Source: Astragalus membranaceus
Lineage: Eukaryota > Streptophyta > Magnoliopsida > Fabales > Fabaceae
Direction: 5' to 3'
NCBI GenBank assembly: GCA_039519185.1
Contig: CM076849.1
Span: 1,964,356-2,028,355 of the forward strand
DNA: 64,000 nucleotides
Within the stretch, counting starts at the first letter, position 1; each line of letters begins with the position of its first letter. Both the position numbers and the translations under genes were made by a program. A model generated the notes under the pieces. That model had not been told where the DNA came from. It did no database searches and was given only the letters and a program-made list of their open reading frames with translations. Shown here one piece after another: positions 43,321 to 53,812 of this stretch.

Positions 43321-44790
43321 CCTTATTTTTAAAATGACAACAATACCCTTATTCATTATCAACCATTAAATCGAATTAGATTAATAAAAAAGAGATCTAA
43401 TGGCTAAAATTAATTTAGTAAAAAAAACTAAGGAAAAGACTTGGTATCGTAAGCCATGGCAATGTGTATAGTTGGTGATGCGACACCCTTAATTTACTTT
43501 GAATGAGAGAGATGTTTGTGCCGTGAACGTTTGAACCACTTTGCTCAATTGTAGTTAATTGAAGCATTAATAGGATTGCATATTACTAGGCTTGTTAGTT
43601 AAATAATTCAAGCTGAGTTGCCAAATTGAATGTTTACTGGAGTTGGAATCACTGAAAGCAATTTTTTGGCCTCTAATGGATACTTTCGTTAATGTAATAA
43701 AGTTGCCTCTAGACTGTTTTCCGCTTTTACTATTTGTCTTGATAAGCATTTTTATATGCTATTTTTGTTTGTTCAAGGTTTATCCTTTTGAGATGCACGA
43801 CAAAACCTCATAAGGCTTATATTGGACAAAAATAATCCTTAAAGGAAAATGGGATTACTTGATGACATTAGCAATCCTTAAAGGTCAATATTTTGATTTT
43901 TTAAATCAGAAATTTTTTTAAAAATTCTTTTTTTTTAAAAAAAAATCAATAAGTTTTTATCTAAAATATCAATTTTTTTTCTTTAAAAATTTCTTTTTTT
44001 AATTTACTATAATCTACTCAAATTAATAAACCCAATTAATTTAACCACTACCAATTTCAAATAGTAAGTTTGTTTCGGTTAAGATATCTTGCTTTCTCAT
44101 TTGTACATCTCATTATCTAACGTTTTCTATCTTGGTTTTACTTGCTGAATATCTTTTTAAAAAACAATCTAATCTAATTGGAAAATAAATTAAATCAACT
44201 ATATTGACGCAAAATGGATATAAAGTTCTACTTTTCGGTTGACACACACAACGTGCTGACATTATCTTTCACTCGTGTTTTCTGACCCTTCCTTTCTTCC
44301 ACGGAGCATGGATGTGTGTGTTGCTAACTATTAATTACAAACAGGGGTAAGAAGATCGCTTACGATTCCAAATACCAATATAGACTATAATTTTTTGTTG
44401 TTAAGTGTTAATTAAATTGGAAAGTTTTTCTCTAGGCTAATTTTTCTTCTTCCAGTAAGTACATATGTGATCAAAAGATGTCGTAGCATTATGAAATAAA
44501 ACATTTTATCATTCTAGAACATTGAACATTTTATCGTTTTACAAGGCACACACTCATACTTGGATAAGCGTGCTTTGATGCAAACTAGTAATGAATGATG
44601 GGGTAACTAGAAGATCGCTTACAATTCCGAATACCAATATAGACTATAATTGTTTGTTATTATCCATATACAATGCATTTTCACTACGCATATTAAACTT
44701 TGCATTGATCACGAACATATTACCAAAGTATACTTGAGAGTCTAAATCGCTAATTGATATATATCTCAAATGAAGATTCTATTGAAGTAT
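43321..44790. other. AT-rich intergenic, one long direct repeat
   Basis: No gene is seen. A 60-bp direct repeat (AAGAAGATCGCTTAC...CCAATATAGACTATAATT) occurs at about 44350-44407 and 44607-44663, about 256 bp apart. Confidence 0.6.
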
Positions 44791-45074
44791 TGTTAGTAAC
44801 TCAATTGCCTAATTGTAATTAGTTAGTTTTAATTAGTCCCACTGTTTGTGCATAAAATTAGTCAGCTTGTATTGCTGAGGTGGATGCCTACTTGGCAGTT
44901 AGTGATCCAGCCTCTACTGTATAAGACACAATTGTAAACATTGACTTTTCAATATAGATGAATATACTTTACTTTGATACATTGTATTCTGTTTTCTTCT
45001 CTCTCGTTTTATCGTTCTCTTTTGTTTCCCTTTCCCGGAGTTTCTGCTCTTCACTATCATCAAGATCCCCAACA
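44791..45074 (+). repeat. Copia-C 5' LTR
   Basis: TGTTAGTAACTC to ATCCCCAACA, 284 bp with canonical TG...CA ends. It is followed by a PBS-like TTGGTATAACAGAC in which the usual TGGTATCAGAGC is degraded. The terminal ATCCCCAACA is shared with copia-B. Confidence 0.8.
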
Positions 45075-45088
45075 AATTGGTATAACAG

Positions 45089-45359
45089 ACGGTGGTGTGC
45101 GCAGATGAAGGTCATGTTTCGCTTTCAAGATGTACTTGAAATCGTGGATGAGGGTGTTCCACCACTGGCAGCAAACGCCACTGAAGCGCAGAGGAACAAC
45201 CACCATGCATTACGAAAGAGAGATGGAAAAGAGCTGTTCTTGATTCACCAAAGTGTTGATTCACACATTCTGAATTTAATCATTGACTGTGATTCCGCGA
45301 AGAACGCGTGGAATATCCTCAAGAATGCATATGGAGGAGCAGATAGATTGAAGAAGATT
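45089..45359 (+). pseudogene. Copia-C gag fragment
   Basis: The frame reads RWCAQMKVMFRFQDV, GVPPLAANATEAQ, IIDCDSAKNAW and YGGADRLKKI. This parallels residues about 25-115 of the copia-B gag (about 80% identical by eye). The gag start codon and first roughly 25 codons are deleted, so the PBS runs straight into codon 25. It is cut at LKKI, where a GC-rich module begins. Apparent upstream coding from 44958 is LTR read-through. Confidence 0.88.
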
Positions 45360-45435
45360 CCTCGACCGGCGCGGCGGCGGAGCTTCGGCGACCGGTGCGG
45401 CGGCCGGCGGACGAATTTATTCCCTTCATCTTTTT

Positions 45436-45983
45436 TGAGATAATATCTCGAGTCTTGGTATGAAGCAAACTTTATTTCAAATCACAAACAGTAGTTTTTG
45501 TTAGTTTTGTTTCACGTTTCCTAAGTTTATGGGAGTGGAAATGTGCTCTATTTTTGCTCCTATTTTTAGGGAAAGAAACTAACTCTGAATTAGGTCCATT
45601 TTCTTCTCCCACTCAACCCATGATCTCAAAGTAACGGTTAATTCCGAAAATTAAGCCCCTATTGTGTAGTTGGAAGTTGCTGAACTCTGTGATGGACAGA
45701 GCTCTATAAATACCACTTCTACTCTATGTTTTGGTCACCGAACCTATTTCTCTATTCAGAAAAAATTACACCATCGAGTTTTGAGTGAGTGAGGGTTTGG
45801 AAAGAAGAACAGAGTTCTTCCGTAGGTGTGAAGAGCGAATCCGAGTTCTCCGTTGGGTGTGAAGTACGAGACCAACATTGCAATGACTGGAGGTTAGTGC
45901 TGTTTTAATGCTTCCGCTATAGTGATTTAAACGTGTTGTTTGTTGTATCATGTTTAAATCGAATTCTGCTAAAAATTCTTACA
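45436..45983 (+). repeat. Copia-D LTR, copy 1, with PBS at 45986
   Basis: TGAGATAATATCTCGAG to AATTCTTACA (548 bp), immediately followed by TTTGGTATCAGAGCC, the standard copia PBS. A TATA box CTCTATAAATACC lies at about 45708. Leader sequence continues to 46336 without a gag frame and is then cut by CACTA-3. The LTR start is inferred from TG and the PBS-side end. Confidence 0.75.
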
Positions 45984-46336
45984 TTTGGTATCAGAGCCAT
46001 TGTTACCTCTGCCTTGCATCTAGTTTTCAGAATTTTCAGTTTAGGGTAATTTAGTTTACACCCTTTTAAAGTAAATTAAAATCAGAAACCAATAGGAAAC
46101 AATTATTTTAATGTTTCTGGGTAGTTACTTTCTGGTCTCGATGCTTATATTGCCTAAAATAGTCGGGTTGCGTTTGTTATTCGTGGGTTTTAACCGGGTC
46201 AAACTGACCCGGCTGTAGGTAGACGATGATGCTGTTTATTAGTGCAGTTTTATCTAGTTATATTAGCGTCGTCATATCTTTAGCATGAATACATGATAGT
46301 GTAGCGGTAATTCAAGCTTTGTTCAACTTGGTGGTC

Positions 46337-46846
46337 CACTACAAAAAAAAACGTTATTTGCGACGGACATTAGCGACGGAATATTATTCCCTCGCTAAAA
46401 CTGACTTTAGCGACGGAATTTGCGAGGGAATAAGGGTCTTCGGTTTTTTGAAAATTAGCGACGGAAGTTAGTGCATTAGCGACGGAACAGTCCGTCGCTA
46501 ATTGTTTGGAGGGAAACTGAAATCTGAACAGCACGGAAACCGAAGCGATTAGCGACGAAAATACTGGTCCCTCGCTAATTTTTTTGACCGTTCCACCTTG
46601 GTTAGCGTGAAGGGATTAGCGACGGAATAGTCCCTCGCAAATTCCGTCGCTAACCCCAATTAAAATTAGAATCAGATCCCTTTTCCTCTCTCTGTTTCCT
46701 CTTCTGTTTCCTCTCACTCCCTCACTCTTCTCTCACGACCCCAACCCCACCACACCCTTTCCAGCACCACCACCCCACGACCACCGCACCACCGCCACCA
46801 CACCACCGCTCACTCGTCGCTCCTCTCTCTCTCCTACGCGACGTCG

Positions 46847-46887
<41 letters not shown>

Positions 46888-47375
46888 CGCGAACACTTCT
46901 ATCACCGGAGCTCGCCCTCCTCACCATCGGAGCTCTACTTTGGAGGTTTTTTTTTACTGATTTTAATTTTTTTTTACCAACTGATTTTATTTGATATTGT
47001 TTTGTTAGGATTTGTAAAATTAATTTTGTGATATTGTTGTTTGGTAATTTTAGTGAATTTAGTTTTGTGATATTGTAAAATTAATTTTTGATATTGTTTT
47101 AGTGAAATTGTGTTTAGGATTAGAAATTGAAATTGGGTAGAAATTGAAATTGTGTTTTAGGTTTTAGGATTAAGTTTAGGATTTATAGAAATTGTGTAGG
47201 ATAAAAATTGTTTGTTGAAATTGAAATTGTTTGTTGAAATTGAAATTGTTTGTTGAAATTGAAGAAGTTGTTTTATTGAAATTGAAATTAATAGTGAATT
47301 GATTTATGTTTTTTGCTTGAAATTGAAATTAATAGTTGAAATTGAAGTTTGATATTGAAGTTGTTGTTGAAATTA
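46337..47375 (+). mobile_element. CACTA-3 5' end, truncated tandem copy 1
   Basis: It starts CACTACAAAAAAAAACG inside the copia-D leader. TTAGCGACGGA subterminal repeats run to about 46650, followed by a CT-rich leader exon and a donor-like GGAG then GTTTTTTTTTAC. The AT-rich first intron holds TTGAAATTGAAATTG repeats. It is cut where the Mutator MITE begins. A minus-strand frame at 46733-46927 only reads the CT tract. Confidence 0.8.
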
Positions 47376-47508
47376 GGCTAAATTATAGTTTTGGTCCCCC
47401 TATTTTCAAAAATTCAGACATTTGATCCCTCTATTTTAAAACTCAGACATTTGGTCCCCCAATTTTAAAAAATCAAATACATTTAGTCCAAATCACATTT
47501 AGTCCAAC
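47376..47508 (+). repeat. Mutator MITE left arm, truncated, copy 1
   Basis: GGCTAAATTATAG and the following arm of the foldback. It ends at the duplication junction, after two CATTTAGTCCAA motifs. Confidence 0.82.
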
Positions 47509-47625
47509 TCAAGAATGCATATGGAGGAGCAGATAGATTGAAGAAGATTCCTCGACCGGCGCGGCGGCGGAGCTTCGGCGACCGGTGCGGCGGCCGGCGG
47601 ACGAATTTATTCCCTTCATCTTTTT

Positions 47626-48173
47626 TGAGATAATATCTCGAGTCTTGGTATGAAGCAAACTTTATTTCAAATCACAAACAGTAGTTTTTGTTAGTTTTGT
47701 TTCACGTTTCCTAAGTTTATGGGAATGGAAATGTGCTCTATTTTTGCTCCTATTTTTAGGGAAAGAAACTAACTCTGAATTAGGTCCATTTTCTTCTCCC
47801 ACTCAACCCATGATCTCAAAGTAACGGTTAATTCCGAAAATTAAGCCCCTATTGTGTAGTTGGAAGTTGCTGAACTCTGTGATGGACAGAGCTCTATAAA
47901 TACCACTTCTACTCTATGTTTTGGTCACCGAACCTATTTCTCTATTCAGAAAAAATTACACCATCGAGTTTTGAGTGAGTGAGGGTTTGGAAAGAAGAAC
48001 AGAGTTCTTCCGTAGGTGTGAAGAGCGAATCCGAGTTCTCCGTTGGGTGTGAAGTACGAGACCAACATTGCAATGACTGGAGGTTAGTGCTGTTTTAATG
48101 CTTCCGCTATAGTGATTTAAACGTGTTGTTTGTTGTATCATGTTTAAATCGAATTCTGCTAAAAATTCTTACA
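47626..48173 (+). repeat. Copia-D LTR, copy 2
   Basis: This is the tandem copy of 45436-45983 at +2190. It is almost identical, with GGGAATGG where the other two copies have GGGAGTGG. The same PBS follows. Confidence 0.75.
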
Positions 48174-48526
48174 TTTGGTATCAGAGCCATTGTTACCTCT
48201 GCCTTGCATCTAGTTTTCAGAATTTTCAGTTTAGGGTAATTTAGTTTACACCCTTTTAAAGTAAATTAAAATCAGAAACCAATAGGAAACAATTATTTTA
48301 ATGTTTCTGGGTAGTTACTTTCTGGTCTCGATGCTTATATTGCCTAAAATAGTCGGGTTGCGTTTGTTATTCGTGGGTTTTAACCGGGTCAAACTGACCC
48401 GGCTGTAGGTAGACGATGATGCTGTTTATTAGTGCAGTTTTATCTAGTTATATTAGCGTCGTCATATCTTTAGCATGAATACATGATAGTGTAGCGGTAA
48501 TTCAAGCTTTGTTCAACTTGGTGGTC

Positions 48527-49557
48527 CACTACAAAAAAAAACGTTATTTGCGACGGACATTAGCGACGGAATATTATTCCCTCGCTAAAACTGACTTTAG
48601 CGACAGAATTTGCGAGGGAATAAGGGTCTTCGGTTTTTTGAAAATTAGCGACGGAAGTTAGTGCATTAGCGACGGAACAGTCCGTCGCTAATTGTTTGGA
48701 GGGAAACTGAAATCTGAACAGCACGGAAACCGAAGCGATTAGCGACGAAAATACTGGTCCCTCGCTAATTTTTTTGACCGTTCCACCTTGGTTAGCGTGA
48801 AGGGATTAGCGACGGAATAGTCCCTCGCAAATTCCGTCGCTAACCCCAATTAAAATTAGAATCAGATCCCTTTTCCTCTCTCTGTTTCCTCTTCTGTTTC
48901 CTCTCACTCCCTCACTCTTCTCTCACGACCCCAACCCCACCACACCCTTTCCAGCACCACCACCCCACGACCACCGCACCACCGCCACCACACCACCGCT
49001 CACTCGTCGCTCCTCTCTCTCTCCTACGCGACGTCGCTCTCTCTCCTCTCTCTCTCTCTCTCTCTCCTACGCGAACACTTCTATCACCGGAGCTCGCCCT
49101 CCTCACCATCGGAGCTCTACTTTGGAGGTTTTTTTTTACTGATTTTAATTTTTTTTTACCAACTGATTTTATTTGATATTGTTTTGTTAGGATTTGTAAA
49201 ATTAATTTTGTGATATTGTTGTTTGGTAATTTTAGTGAATTTAGTTTTGTGATATTGTAAAATTAATTTTTGATATTGTTTTAGTGAAATTGTGTTTAGG
49301 ATTAGAAATTGAAATTGGGTAGAAATTGAAATTGTGTTTTAGGTTTTAGGATTAAGTTTAGGATTTATAGAAATTGTGTAGGATAAAAATTGTTTGTTGA
49401 AATTGAAATTGTTTGTTGAAATTGAAATTGTTTGTTGAAATTGAAGAAGTTGTTTTATTGAAATTGAAATTAATAGTGAATTGATTTATGTTTTTTGCTT
49501 GAAATTGAAATTAATAGTTGAAATTGAAGTTTGATATTGAAGTTGTTGTTGAAATTA
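48527..49557 (+). mobile_element. CACTA-3 5' end, truncated tandem copy 2
   Basis: Same structure as copy 1, with a shorter (CT)n tract and the GCGACAGAAT variant that it shares with copy 3. Confidence 0.8.
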
Positions 49558-49690
49558 GGCTAAATTATAGTTTTGGTCCCCCTATTTTCAAAAATTCAGA
49601 CATTTGATCCCTCTATTTTAAAACTCAGACATTTGGTCCCCCAATTTTAAAAAATCAAATACATTTAGTCCAAATCACATTTAGTCCAAC
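49558..49690 (+). repeat. Mutator MITE left arm, truncated, copy 2
   Basis: Same as the first truncated arm and with the same junction, so both junctions derive from one event. Confidence 0.82.
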
Positions 49691-49807
49691 TCAAGAATGC
49701 ATATGGAGGAGCAGATAGATTGAAGAAGATTCCTCGACCGGCGCGGCGGCGGAGCTTCGGCGACCGGTGCGGCGGCCGGCGGACGAATTTTTTCCCTTCA
49801 TCTTTTT

Positions 49808-50355
49808 TGAGATAATATCTCGAGTCTTGGTATGAAGCAAACTTTATTTCAAATCACAAACAGTAGTTTTTGTTAGTTTTGTTTCACGTTTCCTAAGTTT
49901 ATGGGAGTGGAAATGTGCTCTATTTTTGCTCCTATTTTTAGGGAAAGAAACTAACTCTGAATTAGGTCCATTTTCTTCTCCCACTCAACCCATGATCTCA
50001 AAGTAACGGTTAATTCCGAAAATTAAGCCCCTATTGTGTAGTTGGAAGTTGCTGAACTCTGTGATGGACAGAGCTCTATAAATACCACATCTACTCTATG
50101 TTTTGGTCACCGAACCTATTTCTCTATTCAGAAAAAATTACACCATCGAGTTTTGAGTGAGTGAGGGTTTGGAAAGAAGAACAGAGTTCTTCCGTAGGTG
50201 TGAAGAGCGAATCCGAGTTCTCCGTTGGGTGTGAAGTACGAGACCAACATTGCAATGACTGGAGGTTAGTGCTGTTTTAATGCTTCCGCTATAGTGATTT
50301 AAACGTGTTGTTTGTTGTATCATGTTTAAATCGAATTCTGCTAAAAATTCTTACA
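49808..50355 (+). repeat. Copia-D LTR, copy 3
   Basis: This is the tandem copy at +2182 from copy 2, with a few substitutions (for example ACCACATCTAC where the others read ACCACTTCTAC). The same PBS and leader follow. Confidence 0.75.
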
Positions 50356-51219
50356 TTTGGTATCAGAGCCATTGTTACCTCTGCCTTGCATCTAGTTTTC
50401 AGAATTTTCAGTTTAGGGTAATTTAGTTTACACCCTTTTAAAGTAAATTAAAATCAGAAACCAATAGGAAACAATTATTTTAATGTTTCTGGGTAGTTAC
50501 TTTCTGGTCTCGATGCTTATATTGCCTAAAATAGTCGGGTTGCGTTTGTTATTCGTGGGTTTTAACCGGGTCAAACTGACCCGGCTGTAGGTAGACGATG
50601 ATGCTGTTTATTAGTGCAGTTTTATCTAGTTATATTAGCGTCGTCATATCTTTAGCATGAATACATGATAGTGTAGCGGTAATTCAAGCTTTGTTCAACT
50701 TGGTGGTCCACTACAAAAAAAAAACGTTATTTGCGACGGACATTAGCGACGGAATATTATTCCCTCGCTAAAACTGACTTTAGCGACAGAATTTGCGAGG
50801 GAATAAGGGTCTTCGGTTTTTTGAAAATTAGCGACGGAAGTTAGTGCATTAGCGACGGAACAGTCCGTCGCTAATTGTTTGGAGGGAAACTGAAATCTGA
50901 ACAGCACGGAAACCGAAGCGATTAGCGACGAAAATACTGGTCCCTCGCTAATTTTTTTGACCGTTCCACCTTGGTTAGCGTGAAGGGATTAGCGACGGAA
51001 TAGTCCCTCGCAAATTCCGTCGCTAACCCCAATTAAAATTAGAATCAGATCCCTTTTCCTCTCTCTGTTTCCTCTTCTGTTTCCTCTCACTCCCTCACTC
51101 TTCTCTCACGACCCCAACCCCACCACACCCTTTCCAGCACCACCACCCCACGACCACCGCACCACCGCCACCACACCACCGCTCACTCGTCGCTCCTCTC
51201 TCTCTCCTACGCGACGTCG

Positions 51220-51253
<34 letters not shown>

Positions 51254-51744
51254 CTACGCGAACACTTCTATCACCGGAGCTCGCCCTCCTCACCATCGGA
51301 GCTCTACTTTGGAGGTTTTTTTTTACTGATTTTAATTTTTTTTTACCAACTGATTTTATTTGATATTGTTTTGTTAGGATTTGTAAAATTAATTTTGTGA
51401 TATTGTTGTTTGGTAATTTTAGTGAATTTAGTTTTGTGATATTGTAAAATTAATTTTTGATATTGTTTTAGTGAAATTGTGTTTAGGATTAGAAATTGAA
51501 ATTGGGTAGAAATTGAAATTGTGTTTTAGGTTTTAGGATTAAGTTTAGGATTTATAGAAATTGTGTAGGATAAAAATTGTTTGTTGAAATTGAAATTGTT
51601 TGTTGAAATTGAAATTGTTTGTTGAAATTGAAGAAGTTGTTTTATTGAAATTGAAATTAATAGTGAATTGATTTATGTTTTTTGCTTGAAATTGAAATTA
51701 ATAGTTGAAATTGAAGTTTGATATTGAAGTTGTTGTTGAAATTA

Positions 51745-52092
51745 GGCTAAATTATAGTTTTGGTCCCCCTATTTTCAAAAATTCAGACATTTGATCCCTC
51801 TATTTTAAAACTCAGACATTTGGTCCCCCAATTTTAAAAAATCAAATACATTTAGTCCAAAGAGGGACCAAATGTCTTTGATTTTTTAAAATTGGGGGAC
51901 CAAATGTCTTTGATTTTTTAAAATTGAGGGACCAAATGTCTTTGATTATTAGCCATACAAAACTGAATATTCCTCTTGGGACTAAATGTCTTTGATTTTT
52001 TAAAATTGGGGGACCAAATGTCTGAGTTTTAAAATAGGGGGACCAAATGTCTGAATTTTTGAAAATAGGGGGACCAAAACTATAATTTAGCC
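51745..52092. mobile_element. Mutator-like MITE, complete (348 bp)
   Basis: Inverted arms of about 115 bp start GGCTAAATTATAGTTTTGG at both ends and are nearly perfect. A perfect 9-bp target duplication TTGAAATTA (51736-51744 and 52093-52101) is diagnostic of Mutator-type transposition. The centre holds reiterated GGGACCAAATGTCTTTGATT motifs. No coding capacity. Confidence 0.95.
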
Positions 52093-52101
52093 TTGAAATT
52101 A

Positions 52102-52572
52102 ATAGTTGAAATTGAAGTTAGTTATTGAAATTGAAGTTGAAATGGTTTAGGATTGAAATTGTTGGTGTTTGAAGTCTCACAACCGCACCGGAGTGCGCAC
52201 TCTCACCGAACCACATACCGCACCGGACCTCAATCTCATAACGGTTAGTTTCCAAAATAAATTAATTGTTGTTTTCATGAACCCTAGGTTAGATGACTGT
52301 GTGTTGTTGATGGAAAATGGTGAGGTGATGCCGTCCCTCACCCCCATATTTTGCTCGAAATCATCTCCATTGAGATAATTGCGAGGCGATACTAACAACA
52401 GTAAGGTTGAGAGTTATACGAAATAACTTCCTTCACTACTTGGATGGAAAAGGGTTTTGTGATGTCCTTGACCCCCATACTCGGCTCGGAATCATCTCCA
52501 CTGAGATCATATCGATGCCACTAACTTGATAGATTATTGGGAATGTTAACACGTTTTTTTAAATGTGTGTAG
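52102..52572 (+). other. CACTA-3 first intron
   Basis: Intron-like sequence ends with an acceptor GTGTGTAG just before the TNP2 ATG. Two diverged direct repeats of about 75 bp contain GGCTCGGAATCATCTCCA or similar (about 52325 and 52455). No gene is seen. Confidence 0.6.
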
Positions 52573-53096
52573 ATGAATTTGTATGAATTTAATCGTGAAT
52601 GGGTGTATGATCGGTTATATCCGAGAAGAGCGGGTGTAACACCCCGGTATATTTAACTTGTAAAAATACCAAAGCGTGCCAAAATATAAACATCAGAGGT
52701 AATAGTTTCCTGCTCAGACACTGAATACCACTATAAAATTTTGCTGAAATACAACATAACCATCTTATACACAAATAAGATCATATGGTACTCAGACCAT
52801 AACTATCAGCAACTGTGGTAATCAGAGTCACACAAGAAAGCGGAAAGAAAGATAAACGAAACACTAATGCCATAGAGTTGTGATACATGGACAACAGAAG
52901 GAAATTAAACTTAAACATAAACTAAGTCATCATTCTTCTCCCGGGGCCACCTACTCGTGCCTCTGAGGTTTCTTCTGTCCCTGTTTATCTGTAAAACAAC
53001 AACATTTAAACAGTGAGATACAATCTCAGTGAGTTCTACCGGAACCCCTACTAACACTCTCGGTCCGTTTAAAACATTTTTAAGGTTTGACACGAC

Positions 53097-53307
53097 ACCG
53101 ACCGCAATCCACTTGCTAATCCCGGTGTACCATACAATAAGGCTTCGATCTAGTAGGACACCGACCGCAATCCACTTGCTAATCCCGGTGAACTAACATC
53201 CTAGGCCTTTCTACGAACCACCGACCGCAATCCACTTGCTAATCCCGATGAACGTAGTACAAACTTTTGACACAACACCGACCGCAATCCACTTGCTAAT
53301 CCCGGCG
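53097..53307 (+). repeat. Four ~60-bp tandem repeats in the solo LTR
   Basis: Four copies of ACCGACCGCAATCCACTTGC, starting near 53097, 53160, 53220 and 53277, each followed by TAATCCCGGTG or a variant and a diverged spacer. Confidence 0.88.
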
Positions 53308-53690
53308 AACCCCATAACCAGTAGTGTTTCCTAATGGCACAGAGCCTAGGGTAAGGGTTCATGACTTCCCCGCCTAGTATGTCAACATGGGTCGTCACCC
53401 AAACTCGATATAATATGTATATCTACAGTATTATGAACCCACGGTCCATCAAATCAGACAATCAATGAAACACTTTAATCCACATTTTATAAAATCCAAG
53501 TTCACACTCGCACTCTAGTTGACCACTTTTCGACACAATTTTCAATATCAAAAACAGTTCATTTTGCCTTAAAAATAGAATATTCAGTTAGGCCTCTGAA
53601 TAAGCTTTCCAACGCATCTTAGAACACCTCAATCGGGTTCCCGGATCAAAAGTTATCGCGAAACGAAAAACAGTGTTTGGTTGCTGAAAT

Positions 53691-53812
53691 TCTGCCAAAT
53701 GGCGCGCGAGTGGCGCGCCGCGCGCAAGTGGCGCGCGAACAGACAGCAGGTTCTGCCAAATGGCGCGCGAGTGGCGCGCCGCGCGCAAGTGGCACGCGAA
53801 CAGACAGCAGGG
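53691..53812 (+). repeat. 61-bp tandem duplication rich in GCGCGC
   Basis: TCTGCCAAATGGCGCGCGAG and following recurs at 53752 with one difference. The block is very GC-rich compared with its surroundings and palindromic (GGCGCGCC). Frames on both strands across it are compositional. Confidence 0.9.

Larger units (their letters stand above)
45321..51860 (+). repeat. Tandem triplication of a 2.18-2.19-kb composite unit
   Basis: The copies start at AAGAATGCATATGG at 45321, 47511 and 49693 (periods 2190 and 2182). Each contains about 40 bp of copia-C gag, a GC-rich module, a copia-D LTR with PBS and leader, the 5' end of CACTA-3, and the left arm of a Mutator MITE. Copies differ by a few substitutions and by (CT)n length. 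Copies 2 and 3 share GCGACAGAAT where copy 1 has GCGACGGAAT. Copies 1-2 end with a repeated CATTTAGTCCAA before returning to copia gag. Confidence 0.97.

Noticed and set aside
45766..45951. Identical 61-codon minus-strand ORF repeated three times (also 47956 and 50138)
   Set aside because: It lies antisense inside the copia-D LTR. Its repetition comes from the triplication and it has no recognisable features.
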